The position numbers and the translations under genes are program-made. Source: Levilactobacillus tangyuanensis (GTDB lineage: Bacteria > Bacillota > Bacilli > Lactobacillales > Lactobacillaceae). Taken from it: DNA of 38,765 bases. Below are positions 34,978 to 38,765 of the stretch, piece by piece. The stretch is taken from the NCBI RefSeq assembly GCF_003946545.1, contig NZ_RHOA01000016.1, positions 1-38,765 on the forward strand, written 5' to 3'. Every line of letters starts with the position of its first letter. Within the stretch, counting starts at the first letter, position 1. The notes under the pieces are model-generated. The model made no database searches and was not told the origin of the DNA. It saw only the letters and a program-made list of their open reading frames with translations.

Positions 34978-35391
34978 TTGGTAATTGGCGAAATCTCAGG
35001 CGGACTGGTGTACAGTATCGTTTTAATTATTTTATTAGTCGCATGGGGGCTGTGGTCATTGATCACCATCATCCGGCGGAACAACGTTGCAACGTTGCTT
35101 GACCAAAAGGATTTCCAGGAGGGCATTCGCACTGCTCAAGTGGTTGACCTACGGGAGAAGAAGGATTTTGACGCGGGCCACATTTTGGGCGCTCGTAACA
35201 TGCCTTATTCAACGTTCAAGGCGAGTCACAGTGGCTTGCGCTCCGACTTACCGGTTTACCTGTATGATCAAGGTAAGGCCTTGAGCACCCGGGCTGCCTT
35301 TATCCTGAACAAGGAAGGCTACAACGATATTTCAATCCTCAAAAAAGGGTTTGTTCGTTGGGAAGGTAAGACTAAAAAGGCTAAGTTTTAG
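34978..35391 (+). CDS. Membrane-anchored rhodanese-like protein, catalytic Cys replaced
   Basis: 137 aa. One TM (about 11-32), then a rhodanese fold with VVDLREKKDFDAGHILGARN and the active-site loop YLYDQGKALS. The position of the catalytic Cys holds Asp97 and the loop carries Lys/Ala in place of the usual Gly/Arg pattern, so sulfur transfer is not expected. TTG 34978 is 10 nt after GGAAGGA. It follows glcK by 31 nt. Confidence 0.9.
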   Translation: MVIGEISGGLVYSIVLIILLVAWGLWSLITIIRRNNVATLLDQKDFQEGIRTAQVVDLREKKDFDAGHILGARNMPYSTFKASHSGLRSDLPVYLYDQGKALSTRAAFILNKEGYNDISILKKGFVRWEGKTKKAKF

Positions 35392-35408
35392 GCTTAAATG
35401 GCCAAATC

Positions 35409-35443
35409 AAAAGGCAGCGGAATTAAATTTCCGCTGCCTTTTT
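35409..35443. terminator. Bidirectional terminator after the rhodanese gene and the DUF3042 gene
   Basis: GGCAGCGGAA (35413-35422) and TTCCGCTGCC (35429-35438) flanked by A4 and T5. Confidence 0.92.
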
Positions 35444-35451
35444 GTGTGCCC

Positions 35452-35628
35452 TTAACCGTTGTGTGCGGCGTGGCTCTTACGATTGGCCCGTTTCCGGTTT
35501 TCTTCAAACCGGGCCTCTTGGTCTTCAATGGGTTGAACGACGGACTTCTTAAAAGAGAAGACTGCGCCGGCCACTGCGCTGGCAGTAGCAACGACCCCGA
35601 AAAAGAATCCTTTAGAGAATGACTTCAT
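35452..35628 (-). CDS. DUF3042 family small membrane protein
   Basis: 58 aa. It starts MKSFSKGFFFGVVATASAV, with one hydrophobic segment (about 8-26) and a charged C-terminal part (PIEDQEARFEENRKRANRKS). This is the DUF3042 pattern of lactobacilli and relatives, function unknown. A GGGAG lies 9 nt upstream on the minus strand. It converges on the rhodanese gene, sharing the terminator, and diverges from miaA. Confidence 0.85.
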   Translation of the reverse strand: MKSFSKGFFFGVVATASAVAGAVFSFKKSVVQPIEDQEARFEENRKRANRKSHAAHNG

Positions 35629-35812
35629 TACACTCGACTCCCATCATTGATTAATTTGGTCTGTTTAACTGTATTATGCTGGTTTCGTTATCAAATTACC
35701 AGTATTTTTCCTGGCGGTCGATCGAAGCAATCCCCCAGGGATTCCGTAGGTGTGGTAATCTTATTAGTAATGAAACCTGACATGAGGGAAACGGAAGGGA
35801 GTGCTTGGCACC

Positions 35813-36727
35813 ATGCAAAAAGTATTGGCCATTGTTGGACCCACGGCCGTTGGCAAGACGGCGTTAGCGATCTCCTTGGCGCAACAGTTTAACGGAGAAA
35901 TTATCTCCGGGGATTCCATGCAGGTCTATCGGCATTTGGATATCGGCACGGCTAAGGCAACGCCGGAAGAACAAGCGCAGGCCGTTCATCACTTGGTGGA
36001 TGTGCGTGAGGTGACGGAACAATTTACCGTGGCCCAGTTTGTTGCTGAGGCTCAAGAGCTCATTGTCGCCATTCATCAGCGTGGCCATCTGCCCATCATT
36101 GCCGGTGGGACCGGTTTCTATTTACAAGCCCTGTTTGATGGCCTGAAGCTGGGCGCGGATGCACCGGGAGATTCGGCGGTTCGCGATCGACTTCATGCTG
36201 AGGCCAAGGAACATGGCAGTCAGGCCCTCTGGGAGCGGCTCCACGGCCTTGATCCGGTGGCGGCGGCCAAGATACCGGTAAGCAATATCCGGCGGACTGT
36301 GCGGGCGCTGGAGGTCATTGAGGTTACCGGTCAACCATTTTCCCACCAGGATAATCAGGGACCGCAGTATGATGAGCGCTATCTAGCCCTTAACACGGAT
36401 CGAGCGTTATTATACCAGCGGATTAATCAGCGGGTGGACCTGATGATGCAGGCGGGACTCCTAGACGAGGTCCGTTGGTTGCAGAAACAGGGGGGCATGG
36501 CGTTGCCACCGGCGACTGGTATAGGTTACCGTGAGCTGTTGCCGGTCCTCGATCAACCCGCTAAAATTCCCGCCGCTGTGGACCAAATCAAACAGGATTC
36601 ACGACATTATGCGAAGCGTCAATTGACCTGGTTCCGGAACCAAACAACAGCCGAATGGTTCGATCTCGTCCAGCATCCGGATGAACGTCAGAAGATCGAA
36701 CATGAAATAACCGCGTGGTTGTCGTGA
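35813..36727 (+). CDS. miaA: tRNA dimethylallyltransferase
   Basis: 304-aa enzyme that adds the dimethylallyl group to A37 of tRNAs reading UNN codons. The P-loop GPTAVGKT (9-16), the GDSMQVYRHLDIGTAKAT region and the PIIAGGTGFYLQAL strand are typical, with QLTWFRNQ near the end. ATG 35813 has AAGGGAG 11 nt upstream; a GTG 35801 in frame overlaps that site. Immediately upstream of glnR-glnA, a common lactobacillus order. Confidence 0.96.
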   Translation: MQKVLAIVGPTAVGKTALAISLAQQFNGEIISGDSMQVYRHLDIGTAKATPEEQAQAVHHLVDVREVTEQFTVAQFVAEAQELIVAIHQRGHLPIIAGGTGFYLQALFDGLKLGADAPGDSAVRDRLHAEAKEHGSQALWERLHGLDPVAAAKIPVSNIRRTVRALEVIEVTGQPFSHQDNQGPQYDERYLALNTDRALLYQRINQRVDLMMQAGLLDEVRWLQKQGGMALPPATGIGYRELLPVLDQPAKIPAAVDQIKQDSRHYAKRQLTWFRNQTTAEWFDLVQHPDERQKIEHEITAWLS

Positions 36728-36770
36728 AATGACCTAAAAAGCGGTTGATTAAAGAAAAATTAACGATTGA

Positions 36771-36787
36771 TGTCATATTTTCTAACA
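36771..36787 (+). promoter_or_regulatory. GlnR operator
   Basis: TGTCATATTTTCTAACA matches TGTNA-N7-TNACA exactly and lies 7 bp upstream of the -35 of glnR. Binding of GlnR should repress its own operon when nitrogen is plentiful. Confidence 0.8.
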
Positions 36788-36794
36788 TTTGTTA

Positions 36795-36822
36795 TTGACA
36801 CCGTTTTTCAGGGTGGTATGAT
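36795..36822 (+). promoter_or_regulatory. Promoter of glnR-glnA
   Basis: TTGACA (36795-36800), 16-nt spacer, TATGAT (36817-36822). Confidence 0.85.
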
Positions 36823-36849
36823 AACGACATGGTTTAGGAGGCCACTTGC

Positions 36850-37233
36850 ATGAAGGAGAAAGAACTGCGTCGCTCACTAGCTGTTTTGCCAATTGGTACG
36901 GTTATGAAGTTAACCGATCTCACTGCGCGACAAATCCGCTATTATGAAGCCCAACAACTGATTCAGCCCGAACGTAACGAAGGGAATCGTCGAATGTATT
37001 CACTGAATGACATCGACCGGTTACTGGAAATTCGGGACTACTTGGCCGAGGGCGTCAACATCGCTGGTATCAAGGCGATCTACGAACAACAGGCTAGTGC
37101 AGCGCAAGCAAAAGAGGAAAACCTAGAGCACCCGTTGACGGATGATGACGTTCGGCGAATCATGCAGGACGAATTTCTACGGCAAGGACGCCTAGGGCAG
37201 ACCCGACCTGGCATACAACAACGTCCTCTATAA
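36850..37233 (+). CDS. glnR: MerR-family repressor GlnR
   Basis: 127-aa nitrogen regulator. The winged-helix domain is [46 protein letters not shown] (about 19-65), followed by a dimerisation helix and a Gln/Arg-rich C-terminal tail ([13 protein letters not shown]), the tail known to sense feedback-inhibited glutamine synthetase. AGGAGG is 8 nt before the ATG. Repeats the standard glnRA order. Confidence 0.96.
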   Translation: MKEKELRRSLAVLPIGTVMKLTDLTARQIRYYEAQQLIQPERNEGNRRMYSLNDIDRLLEIRDYLAEGVNIAGIKAIYEQQASAAQAKEENLEHPLTDDDVRRIMQDEFLRQGRLGQTRPGIQQRPL

Positions 37234-37274
37234 CCTCGGCAACTCAGAAGATAATTGACAGGGAGCGATTTTTA

Positions 37275-38618
37275 ATGGCAAAGGCAACGTACAGTAAAGA
37301 TGACATTCGTCAAATTGCAAAGGACGAAAATGTCCAATTCTTACGGTTAATGTTTACGGATTTATTTGGGACCATCAAGAACGTTGAGGTTCCAATCAAC
37401 CAGCTTGAAGAATTGCTCGATAATAAAATTATGTTTGACGGGTCGTCAATCGACGGCTTTGTCCGGATCGAAGAAAGTGACATGTACTTATACCCTGACC
37501 TCTCCACGTGGATGATTTTCCCATGGAATGCCGATAACAAGGGTAAGATTGCTCGGGTCATCTGTGAAGTTCATACGACCGATGGTAAGCCATTTGCTGG
37601 CGACCCACGGAACAACCTGATTCGGGTCCTTGGCGACATGCGCAAGGCCGGCTTCACCGACTTCAACATCGGGCCAGAACCAGAATTCTTCCTGTTTAAG
37701 TTGGATGACAAGGGCAACCCAACCACCGACCTAAACGACAAGGGGAGTTACTTCGATATGGCGCCAATGGACTTGGGCGAAAACTGTCGGCGTGACATCG
37801 TGTTGACCCTTGAAGAAATGGGCTTCGAAGTCGAAGCGGCCCATCACGAAGAAGCACCTGGCCAACATGAAATTGACTTTAAGTATGCCGACGCCTTAGC
37901 TGCTGCCGATAACATCCAAACCTTCAAGTTGGTTGTGAAGTCCGTTGCGCGTAAGCACGGCCTATACGCAACCTTCATGCCAAAGCCATTGTATGGCATT
38001 AACGGTTCAGGGATGCACATCAACATGTCGTTATTCCATGACCAAGGCAATGCCTTTTACGACAAGGATGGCGAACGTGAACTTTCTCAAGACGCCTACT
38101 TCTTCTTGGGTGGTTTGTTGAAGCATGCCCGGAGCTACACGGCAATCTGCAACCCAATCGTCAACAGTTACAAGCGGTTGGTTCCTGGGTACGAAGCCCC
38201 GGTTTATGTGGCCTGGTCCAGTTCAAACCGGTCACCACTGGTGCGGGTACCTAACTCTCGTGGCGTTGGGACTCGTTTGGAATTACGGAGCGTTGATCCA
38301 GCCGCTAACCCATACTTGGCCATTGCGGCGGTTCTGGAAGCCGGCCTGGATGGCTTGAAGAACAAGATCAAGCCAGAAGACGCCGTTGACCGGAACATCT
38401 ACCGGATGGATACCGACGAACGGAAGGAAAACCACATCACGAACTTGCCAGACTCCTTACACAATGCGTTGAAGGATCTCGCAGCCGACGATGTGATTCG
38501 TAACGCCATGGGTGACCGGCTTTGCAAGAACTTTATCGAAGCTAAGAACCTGGAATACGATTCTTACCGGACCCAAGTTTCCGAATGGGAACGCGACACT
38601 TATTTACCATTGTATTAA
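37275..38618 (+). CDS. glnA: Glutamine synthetase type I-alpha
   Basis: 447-aa enzyme that makes glutamine from glutamate, ammonia and ATP. Motifs: [10 protein letters not shown] near the N-terminus, the [11 protein letters not shown] strand, [27 protein letters not shown] and NRSPLVRVP. Length and lack of the adenylylation Tyr loop fit the Gram-positive I-alpha form controlled by GlnR and feedback inhibition. ATG follows AGGGAGCG. High codon bias suggests strong expression. Confidence 0.98.
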   Translation: MAKATYSKDDIRQIAKDENVQFLRLMFTDLFGTIKNVEVPINQLEELLDNKIMFDGSSIDGFVRIEESDMYLYPDLSTWMIFPWNADNKGKIARVICEVHTTDGKPFAGDPRNNLIRVLGDMRKAGFTDFNIGPEPEFFLFKLDDKGNPTTDLNDKGSYFDMAPMDLGENCRRDIVLTLEEMGFEVEAAHHEEAPGQHEIDFKYADALAAADNIQTFKLVVKSVARKHGLYATFMPKPLYGINGSGMHINMSLFHDQGNAFYDKDGERELSQDAYFFLGGLLKHARSYTAICNPIVNSYKRLVPGYEAPVYVAWSSSNRSPLVRVPNSRGVGTRLELRSVDPAANPYLAIAAVLEAGLDGLKNKIKPEDAVDRNIYRMDTDERKENHITNLPDSLHNALKDLAADDVIRNAMGDRLCKNFIEAKNLEYDSYRTQVSEWERDTYLPLY

Positions 38619-38641
38619 GCAAATAATCATTCGCTAAGTGA

Positions 38642-38682
38642 GATGCCAGTCAAGGGGAGCCCCTTTGACCGGCATCTTTTTT
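38642..38682 (+). terminator. Terminator of glnR-glnA
   Basis: GATGCCAGTCAAGGGG (from 38642) pairs with CCCCTTTGACCGGCATC with one bulge, then T6. Confidence 0.92.
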
Positions 38683-38765
38683 CAATTAGGCAGATTGCAA
38701 GAAATAACTTGAACAAATTTAGTAACGCAGATCACGCAAAAAGATCTCAATCGGTGTTCGCCAAT

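Noticed and set aside
1-38765. Mobile elements, prophage, CRISPR array, toxin-antitoxin or defence island
   Set aside because: No transposase, integrase, repeat-spacer pattern or phage gene was seen; gene order is the conserved core order throughout.

Overview
The window is a chromosomal segment of a low-to-mid-GC Firmicute and almost certainly a member of the Lactobacillaceae. The evidence is the gene order thrS-infC-rpmI-rplT, yqeG-yqeH-yhbY-nadD-yqeK-rsfS-methyltransferase-tmcAL, pheS-pheT-mltG-udk-greA and glnR-glnA, two T-box leaders, strong AGGAGG ribosome binding sites, and very frequent TTG and GTG starts. A Levilactobacillus- or Lactiplantibacillus-like species is my guess; the genus cannot be fixed without a search. 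No tRNA, rRNA, insertion sequence, prophage, CRISPR array or obvious foreign island is visible. The window is essentially core genome.

Layout. Positions 1-476 hold a terminator of an upstream gene, a promoter and a threonine T-box ahead of thrS. Positions 2418-4077 hold the infC-rpmI-rplT operon, with its own promoter and an L20-type attenuated leader; infC seems to start at a rare ATA (or ATT) codon. Positions 4213-9707 are a tightly overlapping cluster for ribosome assembly, tRNA modification and NAD. A perfect-consensus promoter at 9725-9753 then drives yceD-rpmF. Next come a HAD phosphatase, a secreted or anchored matrixin-like zinc protease, and a reverse-strand alcohol dehydrogenase whose promoter carries both a CcpA (cre) and a Rex-like site. 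A two-component system (13944-16261) and a small YxeA-like protein with a palindromic operator follow. yidC and acylphosphatase are on the minus strand. After these come an RNA methyltransferase, an HD-domain protein, an HxlR regulator, a phenylalanine T-box with pheS-pheT, mltG-udk, greA and a HesB-like gene. A large YfhO-like membrane protein is on the minus strand, divergent from a class B PBP. The right end has rpmG, a folate enzyme, a GluP-like rhomboid, yqgQ, glucokinase, a rhodanese-like protein, a 58-residue DUF3042 gene, miaA and the GlnR-controlled glnR-glnA operon.

How the genes work together. Most genes serve translation: two aminoacyl-tRNA synthetases under tRNA-sensing control, IF3, L35, L20, L32 and L33, GTPase YqeH, RsfS, YhbY, MiaA, TmcAL and a TrmH-type methyltransferase. 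Others serve the envelope (MltG, PBP, YidC, YfhO) or central metabolism (NadD, GlcK, AdhP, GlnA).

The most unusual observation is in ThrS. The N-terminal editing domain is kept at full length, but all four residues normally forming the Ser-tRNA(Thr) editing site (two His of HSxAH, and Cys and His of CxGPH) are replaced, while the catalytic zinc ligands are intact. I saw no new defence or mobile system.
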